Below, piece by piece: positions 1-8,216 of a DNA stretch of 64,000 nucleotides. Positions within the stretch are counted from its first letter, which is position 1. Each line of letters opens with the position of its first letter. Source of the stretch: Symmachiella dynata (GTDB taxonomy: Bacteria > Planctomycetota > Planctomycetia > Planctomycetales > Planctomycetaceae); assembly GCF_007747995.1 (NCBI RefSeq), contig NZ_CP036276.1, forward strand, positions 3,029,001 through 3,093,000. The letters run 5' to 3'. A program made the translations under genes and the position numbers. The notes beneath the pieces were generated by a model. That model was not told the origin of the DNA, ran no database searches, and worked only from the letters and a program-made list of their open reading frames with translations.

Positions 1-2077
1 ACCAAGCATGGTCGCGGATATTGCCGACATAGTGCCGGTGCTTGGCAATTGTCTGGATGTCTGAGTAGATGTGTGGGTTGAAGTGCTGTCCCCCCTGTCG
101 TTGGTAACGGCCCCCTTGAATCATGTGCCACAGGTGCGGAATCACACAAGCGGTGATGAACGCTTGCCCGCGGTCATTGAAATCAAGCCCCCACGGATTG
201 CTCGTCCCCCAGGCAAAAACCTCGAATTCATGTCGCGTGGGATGATACCGCCACACGCCGGCGTTCAGCGGAACGCGATCGTCGTCAGCCGTCCCCGGCT
301 TGCCGACATTGGAGTACGTAAACACACCGTGGCAACCATACAACCACCCATCCGGCCCCCAAATAAACGCGTTGAGCGTTTCATGCGTATCGCGATAGCC
401 GAATCCATCCAGCAGGATTTGCGGTTCCCCGTCCGGTACGTCATCGCCATCTTTGTCGGGAATAAACATCAGGTACGGAGCAGCACCTACCCACACACCG
501 CCAAAGCCGACTTCCATGCCGCTGACGAGATTCAGCCCTTCGATAAACACCTTCCGCGAATCGAGCACGCCGTCGCCGGTCGTATCTTCCAGGATGATGA
601 TCTTGTCTTTGCCCTGCCCTTCTGGAGCACGCACGGGATAGGTGTGCGCCTCGGCCACCCAAACCCGGCCCCGTGGATCGATCGCAAACGCCACCGGCTG
701 ATGCACCTGCGGTTCGCCCGCCGCCAATTTGACAGAAAACCCCTCGGGCACCGTCATATGCGCCGCTGCTTCCTCGGGACTCAATCCTGCGGCTAGCCGT
801 TTGATTTCCCGTGGCTGCGCATCCAAATACGCTTGTTTGTCAACGGTCTGTTGCTCATGCAATAACGCATGCGCCCCCTGCATGCCGCCCACCACAATGT
901 CGGGCAGGTTGTCATGATTCAGATCGCCGACAACCACCTGTCGCCCCACCCCTGTGTCATCGGCCGCTTTGTGTGGGATCCAATTCACCGTACCGTCGGG
1001 CTTGCGGACCAATTCAAACCAGTAGACCACCGCCCCGGCGTCCCACAGCGGGCTTTGCTCGTGATGCGACCAATAGGTCTTGCCGGTGACGATGTCCTTC
1101 AGCCCATCGCCGTTCATGTCAGCCAGATTCACCGTATGTAATTCGGTGAAGACCAAACCATAACGGTTCTCATCCGGCTCGCGGCCCATGATCAAATGCC
1201 GCTCAAACGTGATGCGTCCTTTTTCTTTGACCTGTTCAAACCACGCCAGTCCATAGGCGTGTGCTTCGAGGCTGGTAATCACATCGTTGTCACCATCACC
1301 GTCGACATCGTAGGCAAACATATCCGCCCCGCCCGGTCCGCTGAACTTGGCAGGATGAAACGTCCACAACGGATCGCCTTTCAGCTTCGGCGGCTGCGCG
1401 AACCAACCATCTTTGGTCATCACATCCGCGCGACCGTCGCCGTTGATGTCTCCCACTCCTAGCCCGTGTGAAAACGGTCCAGGCGCAACCTTTTCGGAGA
1501 TCTTATGGAACGTCCATTTCTCAAACGGCCGCTGCCAATCAATCACGGCATAGCCAAAATGGCCGTCGCGGGTGCAGATCAACTCGGGACGTTCATCGCC
1601 GACAATATCGACGAATTGTGGGGATTCGTTGGAGACCTGGTCGAAGACTTCGTGTTTGGTCCACAACTGATCCAGATTCTGCGGGCCGGGATTTTCGTAG
1701 ACAGAAGCCGGTGTGCCGGGAAAGCCCACGACGAACACATCAGGCTGTTTGTCCCCGTTGAAATCATGCACCCATGAAAAGAAATTGTCCGCGTAACGTT
1801 CGCGGGGTTGCGGCTGGGCGGGATAGATCTCGTGTTTGGTTTTGAAATCGGGACCGGCAAACCAATACGGGCCGTAGACGATATCGTTCGCACCGTCGCC
1901 GTCGATGTCTCCAAACGAGATGCCTTCGGAGAAATAGACATCGGTCAGCGGGACTGTTTGAAAACGATCTAACCGGTATTCATCCGCTGTGGCGAGGCTC
2001 ACCATCGCTACGCACAACAACACCGCGCCAACAAGACTGTGAGACCGCAGGCCTAATCGCTCAAAACCCACCAACAT
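1..2077 (-). CDS. PVC-type VCBS/propeller protein, C-terminus beyond the window
   Basis: An open frame of 692 codons runs from an ATG at 2077 to the left edge without a stop; the C-terminal part lies outside. A signal peptide is clear (hydrophobic stretch at about residues 15-29, then ATADE, cleavage near residue 31). Residues of about 35-380 carry FG-GAP/VCBS calcium-loop motifs such as GDIDGDGAND, VDGDGDNDV and GDLNHDNLPD, which form a seven-bladed propeller. After about residue 440 a second propeller begins (PEGFSVKLAAGEP, DTTGDGVLD) that matches the planctomycete 'membrane-bound dehydrogenase' domain and is followed by the family's typical HFNPH...HRHYVG segment. Relatives usually continue into HEAT repeats and a haem-binding C-terminus; that is inference here. 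It probably acts in the periplasm, perhaps as a sugar or alcohol dehydrogenase; the substrate is unknown. Confidence 0.85.
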   Translation of the reverse strand, partial: MLVGFERLGLRSHSLVGAVLLCVAMVSLATADEYRLDRFQTVPLTDVYFSEGISFGDIDGDGANDIVYGPYWFAGPDFKTKHEIYPAQPQPRERYADNFFSWVHDFNGDKQPDVFVVGFPGTPASVYENPGPQNLDQLWTKHEVFDQVSNESPQFVDIVGDERPELICTRDGHFGYAVIDWQRPFEKWTFHKISEKVAPGPFSHGLGVGDINGDGRADVMTKDGWFAQPPKLKGDPLWTFHPAKFSGPGGADMFAYDVDGDGDNDVITSLEAHAYGLAWFEQVKEKGRITFERHLIMGREPDENRYGLVFTELHTVNLADMNGDGLKDIVTGKTYWSHHEQSPLWDAGAVVYWFELVRKPDGTVNWIPHKAADDTGVGRQVVVGDLNHDNLPDIVVGGMQGAHALLHEQQTVDKQAYLDAQPREIKRLAAGLSPEEAAAHMTVPEGFSVKLAAGEPQVHQPVAFAIDPRGRVWVAEAHTYPVRAPEGQGKDKIIILEDTTGDGVLDSRKVFIEGLNLVSGMEVGFGGVWVGAAPYLMFIPDKDGDDVPDGEPQILLDGFGYRDTHETLNAFIWGPDGWLYGCHGVFTYSNVGKPGTADDDRVPLNAGVWRYHPTRHEFEVFAWGTSNPWGLDFNDRGQAFITACVIPHLWHMIQGGRYQRQGGQHFNPHIYSDIQTIAKHRHYVGNIRDHAW

Positions 2078-2223
2078 GCCGCTCTCCCTGGATGATGCTG
2101 AATCGAAAATTCGATCTACGCATCATAACCCAGCAGCGACAACGATGAAACACGCAGCCCCCCTCAAAACTACTCCCTCTCCCTCTGCAACAAATTGCAT
2201 CTATACAAGGGGAACCAAGCATC

Positions 2224-2385
2224 GGGTGGCAGCGATTGCCAACGGCAATCGGTGTGCCGTAGGCACAAGAAGCAGCAGTTTCAGCTGTCCCTGCCGATAA
2301 GACTTTGCTGGTTTCAGAGCGCGGGAATTGCGGCTTCGTGCGGGCTGCGCCCGCCCCGATTGCTGCCGCAATCGCGGCTACCCTG
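2224..2385 (+). repeat. MITE-like intergenic repeat, family A, copy 1
   Basis: About 162 bp bounded by GGGTGGC at the left and a degenerate complement (GGCTACCC) at the right. It contains an inner hairpin near each end (GATTGCC/GGCAATC on the left, GATTGC/GCAATC on the right) and a GGCACAAGAAGC core. Closely similar copies lie at 5437-5595 and, inverted, at 26426-26590. No coding sequence is evident inside. Confidence 0.75.
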
Positions 2386-2528
2386 AACTCTTTATCATCC
2401 GAACACTTGCTTGATTACTTATCTCGTAGATGCAATTGATTGCTCTGGGAGAGGGCCGGGGTGAGGGTTTTCGCACAACGTACGACATCCCAACTCAAAA
2501 GAATTACCGCACGCAATGATTCGCGTTC

Positions 2529-2551
2529 GGTGCGTCGCGACGCATCCTACG
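2529..2551 (-). repeat. Short palindromic repeat, family B (TCGCGA core), copy 1
   Basis: A self-complementary core TGCGTCGCGACGCA flanked by CCTACG, read on the minus strand as GTAGGATGCGTCGCGACGCA. The same unit occurs at about 7502, 10417 and 59511. All four are intergenic. Confidence 0.65.
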
Positions 2552-2572
2552 GTTGCACTCACCACATAGCAA

Positions 2573-2722
2573 TCACGGCCTGACGGCGGTCGCGGGTTTG
2601 GGCGGGTTCATCAGGCATGCCTCACACACCGGGCGCGGTGGCTTCGAGACGAACGCTTCCCATGCGCATCCGATCAGGATGATGCCGGCGAAGATCAAGA
2701 AGGCGCGATGGCGTGGCATGGG
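2573..2722 (-). CDS. Possible 49-residue small membrane protein
   Basis: A short frame with a basic start (MPRHR), a hydrophobic segment at residues 6-19 ending in GCA, and a cysteine- and proline-containing tail (CEAC, PPKP). It lies just beyond the 3' end of the SMP-30 gene on the same strand, 57 bases after its stop. There is no convincing ribosome binding site before this ATG. I do not recognise a family. It could be spurious; the hydrophobic stretch and the position in a plausible operon are the only arguments for it. Confidence 0.3.
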   Translation of the reverse strand, partial: PMPRHRAFLIFAGIILIGCAWEAFVSKPPRPVCEACLMNPPKPATAVRP

Positions 2723-2779
2723 GGTTCGGTGAATTCTCGAAGGTAAGATGATGGCAACGGCCAACTTCTTAATTATACC

Positions 2780-3739
2780 CTATTCTCCCGCCTTGGGGGG
2801 TAAAATTACCAACCCTTTGACCCCCAACGGGATACGAAACAACCCGCCACCGCCGGCTTCCCCACCCAGTCCGCCGGTGATATACAGCGTATTGGTTTCG
2901 CTGCCGCCAAAGGCCACGTTGCTGGTGGTGAGGTTTCCGCCGTCATAACGAGCGATCAGTTTTCCGGTGGGGTCCAATACTTGGACCTGTTTCATGCCGT
3001 AGTGCGCGACGTATAAATTGCCGGCCGCATCCAAGCACATACCGTCGGGCTGGTTATCGATTTGCCCTGCCGCCTCGTCTTTAGCCGGCAAATCGGCGAA
3101 CACTCGGCGTTTGCCCACCTTGCCTTGCCCCAGGACTTCATATTCCAAAATACGATTCTTTTTGCTCTCCGCCACTAACAAAATCTTTCCGCCCGGCCGC
3201 AAGACAATGCCGTTGGGGAACGCCAATCCCTCGTCGATCAAATGCGTCTTGCCAGCCGTATCAACATAGTGCACGGTGCCGATCGGGTTGGTGTCGCTCG
3301 ATCCTCCCGGATCGGTGAAATAAAACCCGCCATGCGGATCGAGTGAGAGGTCATTCGGCCCGCGAAGCGGTTTGCCCTCGCACTGCCAGGAAACAGCGCC
3401 GAGAATTTTGCCGTTGGCATCCAGATGCAACATCGCATGCTGAGAAGCGTCGCACACTATGTGCGTCCCGTCGGCCAATACCTTGTGCCCGTTGGGAGCA
3501 CCGGTCTTCGCCCAATCCCGATGTTCGCCATCGGGCGTGAATTGCGTGATCGTGTCGCCCCAGGAAATGTAACCGTACCCCTGGTGGTCAAACACCACAC
3601 CTTCGCAGTACTTGGGAACAACCAGCACCTTTTCGGTCGTGACGTCCGCAGGCGCAGGCAATTCGTCGGCGCCGTGTGCAAGGCTGCAAATCCCAACAAA
3701 ACCAACCGTAAAAACCATCCAGCGCAAGGTGTCGTTCAT
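2780..3739 (-). CDS. SMP-30/gluconolactonase-like exported protein
   Basis: 319 residues, usual length for an SMP-30/gluconolactonase/LRE family six-bladed propeller plus a signal peptide (residues 1-23, cleavage after AHG). The metal-binding residues of the family are recognisable: Glu46 in CEG, Asn129 in GPND, Asn176 in PNGI and Asp232 in QPDGM. These enzymes hydrolyse sugar lactones using a divalent metal ion; the signal peptide places this one in the periplasm. The substrate cannot be read from the sequence. It ends in a glycine-rich last blade (GGLGGEAGGGG). Upstream is a short palindromic repeat rather than another gene of the same operon, so it probably has its own promoter in 3740-3858. 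Confidence 0.85.
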   Translation of the reverse strand: MNDTLRWMVFTVGFVGICSLAHGADELPAPADVTTEKVLVVPKYCEGVVFDHQGYGYISWGDTITQFTPDGEHRDWAKTGAPNGHKVLADGTHIVCDASQHAMLHLDANGKILGAVSWQCEGKPLRGPNDLSLDPHGGFYFTDPGGSSDTNPIGTVHYVDTAGKTHLIDEGLAFPNGIVLRPGGKILLVAESKKNRILEYEVLGQGKVGKRRVFADLPAKDEAAGQIDNQPDGMCLDAAGNLYVAHYGMKQVQVLDPTGKLIARYDGGNLTTSNVAFGGSETNTLYITGGLGGEAGGGGLFRIPLGVKGLVILPPKAGE

Positions 3740-3760
3740 CGATCATTTCTCCCATTTATA

Positions 3761-3786
3761 CGTAGGGCAGGCTCCTGCCTGCCGGA
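3761..3786 (+). repeat. Short palindromic repeat, family C
   Basis: CGTAGGGCAGGCTCCTGCCT followed by GCCGGA: a hairpin with arms GGCAGG/CCTGCC. Two more copies facing each other are at 52491-52514 and 52558-52582. Intergenic in all cases. Confidence 0.6.
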
Positions 3787-3858
3787 GTTGTTTTTAAGGA
3801 CGGTCTCTATTAGACGTAATTCGCTGTAACATTTCCATGCCCACGCCGTGATCACCCG

Positions 3859-4089
3859 CTACCCCGGCCCATGCCCATAAATATGCTGAATCGGCGTTTT
3901 GTGACCCCAAGCGATGTCATCAGGGGTGAGTTGGAACACGTCAGCAATTTTTTTCCGCTCCGTCGGACTGGGGGTCCAGCGTCCCATGACAATGGCCAAG
4001 ACCCGCGACTCCTCCAGTTCGCTACGCTTTGTCAACTCGGCGACGGTGAGCTGGTGTTGTTGGCAAAGATCGGCGACGTTGGCGGCCAT
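3859..4089 (-). CDS. Mini helix-turn-helix protein, downstream paralogue
   Basis: 76 residues starting at ATG 4089. A strong AAGGAGG lies 10 bases before this ATG, at the end of the upstream gene, which decides the start. The protein resembles its neighbour: a short N-terminal helix, an XRE-like helix-turn-helix (LTVAELTKRSELEESRVLAI, residues 14-33), the conserved block GRWTPSPTERKKIADVF (36-52) and a WGHKTP tail. XRE domains bind DNA, so a small regulator is possible, but the recognition helix is not canonical. The start codon follows the stop of the upstream gene by two bases, so the two are translationally coupled. Confidence 0.75.
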   Translation of the reverse strand: MAANVADLCQQHQLTVAELTKRSELEESRVLAIVMGRWTPSPTERKKIADVFQLTPDDIAWGHKTPIQHIYGHGPG

Positions 4090-4091
4090 GG

Positions 4092-4349
4092 CTAAAAGTC
4101 CTCCTTCAATCCGTAGCGACGATAACGGACGTTGCGGGGATCCATCGTATGCCCCCAACTGATCCTCGCAACGTCGACACCGAAAGCGGCGGCGATTTTT
4201 TCACGTTCCGCGGGAGAGGGAGTCCACCGTCCCAGGGCGATCGCCTCGACACGCTCGGGAGGTAGTCCCGATTTTGCAGCGACATCCTCGATGCCCAGGC
4301 CCGTCTCCTCAAAAAACAAATCGATGGTTCTTGTCGAGGGTTGGCTCAC
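4092..4349 (-). CDS. Mini helix-turn-helix protein, upstream paralogue
   Basis: 85 residues starting at a GTG (4349). Residues 16-38 form an XRE-like helix-turn-helix (GLGIEDVAAKSGLPPERVEA), followed by GRWTPSPAEREKIAAAFGV (40-58), then ISWGHTMDP (63-71) and a basic tail. It is paralogous to the gene directly after it: both share RWTPSP-ER-KIA and WGH blocks and a similar spacing. The family is not one I can name. Such a pair could form a heterodimer acting on DNA, which is inference. Translation of the second gene is probably coupled to this one. Confidence 0.75.
   Translation of the reverse strand: MSQPSTRTIDLFFEETGLGIEDVAAKSGLPPERVEAIALGRWTPSPAEREKIAAAFGVDVARISWGHTMDPRNVRYRRYGLKEDF
4100..4106 (-). 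promoter_or_regulatory. Strong Shine-Dalgarno for the downstream mini-HTH gene
   Basis: AAGGAGG on the minus strand, inside the last codons of the upstream gene and 10 bases before ATG 4089. It fixes the start of the 76-residue protein and excludes the longer upstream reading in that frame. Confidence 0.75.
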
Positions 4350-4423
4350 TGTCGTTTCTCAAATGTGCGTTCCCAAATTCGTCCCGGCCCGTTTGAGCAG
4401 AGACACAAGGATGAGGACTGAGA

Positions 4424-5377
4424 TTACTTCGAATCGCCCGAATTGTTTATTCCGGAGACGAACTCCTCAATCGTAGCCTCTCCGTCTAAATAATTTAGCG
4501 ACACCAGAAACTGATCGACCCGGTTCATGGTTTCGACGAAGTGCCGATTTTTGCTGCGGCCGTAATTGAAAAAACCATGCCCCGCATCCGCGTAACCAGC
4601 CAATTCACAGCGGTTGCCCGACTCCTGCATCGCATCGGTAAACCACTGCACCGTCTGAAATTTCACCGTGTCATCCGCTTCGCCATGCAAAATCAAAGTC
4701 GGTGGCACGCCCACGCGGATGTGGTGATAGGGAGAGATCCGTTTTGGCTCCACGCCGGTCCGCTTGGGAAGTTGTTCGGGATTTCGCACCGGGAATTCGC
4801 CGTTCACCGGTGCCAAAACGACGGCAGGATTGAACAGGATCATCGCATTGGGCTGTGAGCTCACGGCGGCGTCTTCGTTTGGCTCATCCAATTCGTTGAT
4901 CGTCCCGGTGCAGGCCGCAATATGCCCACCGGCGGACCCACCCGACGCCACAATCCGCTCAGGATCAACGCCCAACCGCTCGGCGTTTTCGCGAATCCAA
5001 CGGACGGCCGACTTTGCATCAGCGACGCAACGATCCGCCTTTACCTTTTGCCGCGACAGCACGCGATAATCGGCCGCCATGGCGACCATGCCCCGCGAGG
5101 CGAGGTATTGGCATTGCTTTTCAAATTGCTTCGGTGAACCGCCCCGCCAGCCGCCGCCGAAGAAAAACACAATTGCCGGCCGCCGGTCAGTCGGTTTGTG
5201 TCCCTCGGGGAAATACTCGTACATGTTGAGCGACACGTCGCCGACCGTCTTGTAGACTTCAACAGTCGCCCCCTCGAGCGTGGGGGGATACGCCTGTTTT
5301 TTGCGGTCTCGTTGTGCAACCGCAGTATTTGCCACAACTAAACAAATGACGGTCGCTAAGAAGTAAGTCCGAAGCAT
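4424..5377 (-). CDS. Exported alpha/beta hydrolase (esterase, BD-FAE/acetyl esterase type)
   Basis: 317 residues. The ATG at 5377 is preceded by AAGGAG at good spacing and followed by a signal peptide (residues 1-21, cleavage after AVA); the open frame further upstream runs through a repeat element and is not coding. Alpha/beta-hydrolase hallmarks are complete: an oxyanion-hole glycine run FFFGGGWRGG (71-80), nucleophile Ser148 in GGSAGG, an acid in HGEADD (Asp235/236) and His267 in AGHGFF. The family hydrolyses carboxylic esters, often acetyl groups on plant polysaccharides. Here it probably acts in the periplasm on carbohydrate-linked esters; the substrate is inferred. It is transcribed towards the mini-HTH genes. 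Confidence 0.85.
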   Translation of the reverse strand: MLRTYFLATVICLVVANTAVAQRDRKKQAYPPTLEGATVEVYKTVGDVSLNMYEYFPEGHKPTDRRPAIVFFFGGGWRGGSPKQFEKQCQYLASRGMVAMAADYRVLSRQKVKADRCVADAKSAVRWIRENAERLGVDPERIVASGGSAGGHIAACTGTINELDEPNEDAAVSSQPNAMILFNPAVVLAPVNGEFPVRNPEQLPKRTGVEPKRISPYHHIRVGVPPTLILHGEADDTVKFQTVQWFTDAMQESGNRCELAGYADAGHGFFNYGRSKNRHFVETMNRVDQFLVSLNYLDGEATIEEFVSGINNSGDSK

Positions 5378-5436
5378 CGGTCTCTCCTTTTCGATTCGGC
5401 GTGCCTCACAATACCCAGACAAGGCATATTTCTTAT

Positions 5437-5595
5437 GGGTGGCACGGATTGCCAACGGCAATCCGTGTGCTTTAGGCACAAGAAGCTGCAGTTTCGACCG
5501 TCCTTGCCAATGAAACTTCCCTGGTCTAAGTAGGCGAAAATCGCAGCTTCTTGCGGGCTCCGCCCGCCCCGATAGCAAAGCTATCGCGGCCACCC
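5437..5595 (+). repeat. MITE-like intergenic repeat, family A, copy 2
   Basis: About 159 bp, bounded by GGGTGGC and GCCACCC, a perfect terminal inverted repeat of 7 bp. Inner hairpins are GGATTGCC/GGCAATCC at the left and CGATAGC/GCTATCG at the right. It lies between the hydrolase gene and the sugar-isomerase gene and resembles copies at 2224 and 26426. Confidence 0.8.
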
Positions 5596-5673
5596 ATTCA
5601 TCTTTTCAAAACAGCCTCTATTCCTTGAGCAGAACCTCATCCAAAACCAAAACGCACTTCGGCCAAATACGAA

Positions 5674-6603
5674 TTACGCAAGTTCGCTGCGGACACGTTC
5701 CAACAATTTCTTGGTCGCTATGATCCCTTCCGGCTCGCTCAGTTTGCTGCCTTCATACTCGATGCCGACGTATCCATGATAACCGGCGTCTAGCACGATC
5801 TGCATCATGCGAAGGTAGTCAGTGTGAATCTCATTTCCCTGTTCATCGAAATCGTGTGACTTGGCGCTGACCGCCTTGGCATAGGGCATCAACTCCGCCA
5901 CGCCCTGGTACCGGTCGTACATGTTGCCGTCGCCGATTCGGAAATTGCCGAAGTCGGGCAGCGTGCCGCAATTCGGGTTGTCGACCGTCTTCATCACGCC
6001 CGCCAACCAAGCCCCGTCGGAGGAGAGCCCGCCGTGATTTTCAACAATGATGCCGATCTTTTTCTCAGCACCAAATTCAGACAACCGCCGCAAGCCATCA
6101 GCCGCTAAAACCATTTGTTCGCCATACGACAACTTGTGGTCGCTACGGGCGTTGACGCGAATCGAATGGCAGCCAAGAAACTTGGCCGCATCGACCCATT
6201 TGTAATGATTCTCCACAGCCTTGATCCGTGCCGCTTCGTCGGGATCGCCCAAGTTGCCTTCGCCGTCGATCATGATCAACACATTCGCCACGCCCAGGTC
6301 GCTGGCCCGTTTTTTCATCTCTCCCAGATAGGCCATGTCCTTGGCCTTATCCTTGAAGAATTGATTCACGTACTCGACGGCATTGATGCCGAATTTCTCT
6401 TTGGTCGTTTTGGCAAAATCGAGATTGTCGAGTTTTCCGTCGAACAGCATCTTGTGGAGCGACCACTGTGCCAATGAGATTTCGTACAGCGGTTTTTTGT
6501 TTGCAGCGTTGAGTTTCAAACCGGTCAAGTGTGCGATCCCCATAGCAGAAGTAACGGAAGCGGAAACGGCCAAAAACTGCCGCCGCGTGGTGGACTGTGA
6601 CAT
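5674..6603 (-). CDS. Tat-exported sugar phosphate isomerase/epimerase-like TIM barrel
   Basis: 309 residues with a twin-arginine signal ([11 protein letters not shown], residues 5-15) and hydrophobic region up to about residue 26. The rest is an AP-endonuclease-2/xylose-isomerase-like TIM barrel (PF01261 type): metal-ligand positions Glu188 in IIVENHGG, Asp217 in LPDFGN and Glu282 in GIEYEG are visible. The family includes hydroxypyruvate isomerase, inosose dehydratase and 3-keto-sugar epimerases; planctomycetes carry many copies with Tat signals. It probably isomerises or epimerises a sugar derivative outside the cytoplasm with a metal ion; the substrate is not inferable. No partner gene is directly coupled to it. 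Confidence 0.85.
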   Translation of the reverse strand: MSQSTTRRQFLAVSASVTSAMGIAHLTGLKLNAANKKPLYEISLAQWSLHKMLFDGKLDNLDFAKTTKEKFGINAVEYVNQFFKDKAKDMAYLGEMKKRASDLGVANVLIMIDGEGNLGDPDEAARIKAVENHYKWVDAAKFLGCHSIRVNARSDHKLSYGEQMVLAADGLRRLSEFGAEKKIGIIVENHGGLSSDGAWLAGVMKTVDNPNCGTLPDFGNFRIGDGNMYDRYQGVAELMPYAKAVSAKSHDFDEQGNEIHTDYLRMMQIVLDAGYHGYVGIEYEGSKLSEPEGIIATKKLLERVRSELA

Positions 6604-6719
6604 GTTGCGTATCCTCGGTGTGCGAGTGGATGTTTGAGTGTAACCAAGTTCTATAATACGGTTAGCGAAACTCGGGCGAAAGTCTGGCGAGTTCGTTTAG
6701 GCGTCCGGTCGCCCCGCGC

Positions 6720-7478
6720 TCACGGCAACATCACCCGTCCGCCATCCGCAACGATCGTCTGGCCGTTGATAAAACTCGACTGATCCGACAGCAGATAAAA
6801 CACAGCGTCAGCAATTTCCCGAGGTTGTCCCATGCGGGGTATCGGGGTGCCGGCAACCATGTTGTCCAGCAGCGTCTCATCGACGTCGTCTAATATCTCG
6901 GTGCCGACCAAACCGGGAGCAACCGCATTGATACGGATTCCGTGTTTCACCAACGCTTCGCCGGCGCTCTTCGTGAATTCAATCACGCCCGCTTTGCTCA
7001 CCGAATAGGCGATCGCCATCGGCCGTCCGCGGATTCCAGCAATCGAGGCCACGTTGACAATTCGCCCGTAACCCCGCTCGATCATGCGATCCTTCACAGC
7101 CCAGGTCACGAGGTACAGCCCGGTGAGATTCACGTCCATCGTGCGCCGCCAATGCGCGGCTGTTGTTTGTTCGTGCGGCAATAATTCAAAAATGCCGGCG
7201 TTATTCACCAATAACTCCACTGGCCCGAACCGCTCTTCAATTGCGGAGACCATCTTTTCCACAGCGGTTTCATCCGAAACATCCGCCGCCAAAATCTGCG
7301 CCTGTCCACCGGCCGCTTCGACCAGCCGCGCCGTTTCTTCAGCGTCCTCTTTGCGAGAACGGTAATTCACAACCACATTGGCCCCCGCCTGCCCCAAACG
7401 AACACAACAAGCCCGTCCAATCCCCCGCGACCCACCGGTCACCAACGCCGTCGCCCCATCAAAACATTTTTCGCTCAT
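6720..7478 (-). CDS. SDR family NAD(P)H-dependent oxidoreductase (FabG-like)
   Basis: 252 residues. The ATG at 7478 has GAAGG seven bases ahead; an in-frame ATG 21 bases earlier lacks one. It is a classical short-chain dehydrogenase: cofactor motif TGGSRGIGR (14-22), NNAG (92-95), catalytic Ser145, Tyr158 and Lys162 (YSVSK). The C-terminus INGQTIVADGG is as in 3-oxoacyl-ACP reductase FabG. It is cytoplasmic and reduces a ketone or oxidises an alcohol; because there are no fatty-acid genes nearby, a dedicated role in fatty-acid synthesis is unlikely. An Asn-Tyr-Arg at the end of beta-2 (NYRSR) suggests NADP(H) preference. Confidence 0.88.
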   Translation of the reverse strand: MSEKCFDGATALVTGGSRGIGRACCVRLGQAGANVVVNYRSRKEDAEETARLVEAAGGQAQILAADVSDETAVEKMVSAIEERFGPVELLVNNAGIFELLPHEQTTAAHWRRTMDVNLTGLYLVTWAVKDRMIERGYGRIVNVASIAGIRGRPMAIAYSVSKAGVIEFTKSAGEALVKHGIRINAVAPGLVGTEILDDVDETLLDNMVAGTPIPRMGQPREIADAVFYLLSDQSSFINGQTIVADGGRVMLP

Positions 7479-7501
7479 CACAAAACCTTCAAAAATCAAA
7501 T

Positions 7502-7541
7502 GTAGGGTGCGTCGCGACGCACCTTTCTACGTAGGACGAAA
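7502..7541 (+). repeat. Short palindromic repeat, family B, copy 2
   Basis: GTAGGGTGCGTCGCGACGCA followed by CCTTTCTACGTAGGACGAA. The core is a perfect palindrome. It lies directly upstream of the SDR gene start. Confidence 0.65.
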
Positions 7542-7563
7542 GACTCACAGTTGCTAAAAAATC

Positions 7564-7652
7564 TCACGCCAAGCCGCAAAGCCCGCAATGAAATTCAAAT
7601 GCACACCCATTTCCTTCTCTGCGCCTTGGCGTCTCTGCGCGAGGCTTTTTTT
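7564..7652. repeat. 'Gene-clock' type intergenic repeat, family D, copy 1
   Basis: An inverted pair: CGCCAAGCCGCAAAG near the left and CTCTGCGCCTTGGCG...TCTCTGCGCGAGG at the right, with a spacer of about 40 bases. A related copy lies at 53950-54130. The same consensus (CTTTGCGCCTTTGCG-like) is common between genes in many bacteria. Confidence 0.55.
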
Positions 7653-7728
7653 GTTTGAGAAATTTGGGACGAAAGATGTTCGCATTTATTACCGTTCGCT
7701 GTTACACGTCAGATTAATGGACCTTTGA

Positions 7729-8115
7729 TTAAACTGTGCGATCAATCAAGGCAAGTGTCATAAAAGCAGCAACACAAGCAATGGCATTGACCGTCATCGA
7801 ATATTTCACAATCTCAATCACAACCTCTGCCTCTATACTATTCGCCTTAGCGTAGGCAGCGCACAGCAACCAAAAAACTAGAAATACCGCCGACACCACC
7901 CCAAAGCACCAATGCGGCGCATATTTGGCCGCCCACCACCACTTCGCCAAAATCCATCCCGACAATGGCACTAAAGTCGACAACCATATTATGAGGCCTG
8001 CTCCGATCGTCTCCGGATCAATAAGGATACTTGCAAGAACGACCGCCAGGATCGATGTTAGGCACGCCATGCAAGGTGCAAATAAAATTGTGCTCTTTTC
8101 GATATTCTTCCGCAT
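7729..8115 (-). CDS. Small four-helix membrane protein, unknown function
   Basis: 128 residues starting at ATG 8115, which is preceded by GGAGAG five bases ahead; longer in-frame readings lack this. Four hydrophobic segments at about 11-32, 38-58, 70-88 and 103-123 predict a four-helix integral membrane protein. There is a tryptophan cluster (KWWWAAKYAPHW) between helices 2 and 3. I recognise no family. It is flanked by a repeat-rich gap and the Gfo/Idh/MocA gene and appears to be a single-gene unit. Confidence 0.7.
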   Translation of the reverse strand: MRKNIEKSTILFAPCMACLTSILAVVLASILIDPETIGAGLIIWLSTLVPLSGWILAKWWWAAKYAPHWCFGVVSAVFLVFWLLCAAYAKANSIEAEVVIEIVKYSMTVNAIACVAAFMTLALIDRTV

Positions 8116-8216
8116 CGCATCTCTCCGTGAATCGTCGGTAACCCAATTCCCAATACGGCTTCTGGGACGTCTTGGGGCGACAAACATCACGGTTTAATGG
8201 CCGCTATTCCCACCAA

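Noticed and set aside
5378-5593. N-terminal extension of the hydrolase by 72 residues
   Set aside because: That frame runs through repeat A copy 2, whereas the ATG at 5377 has a Shine-Dalgarno and starts a signal peptide.
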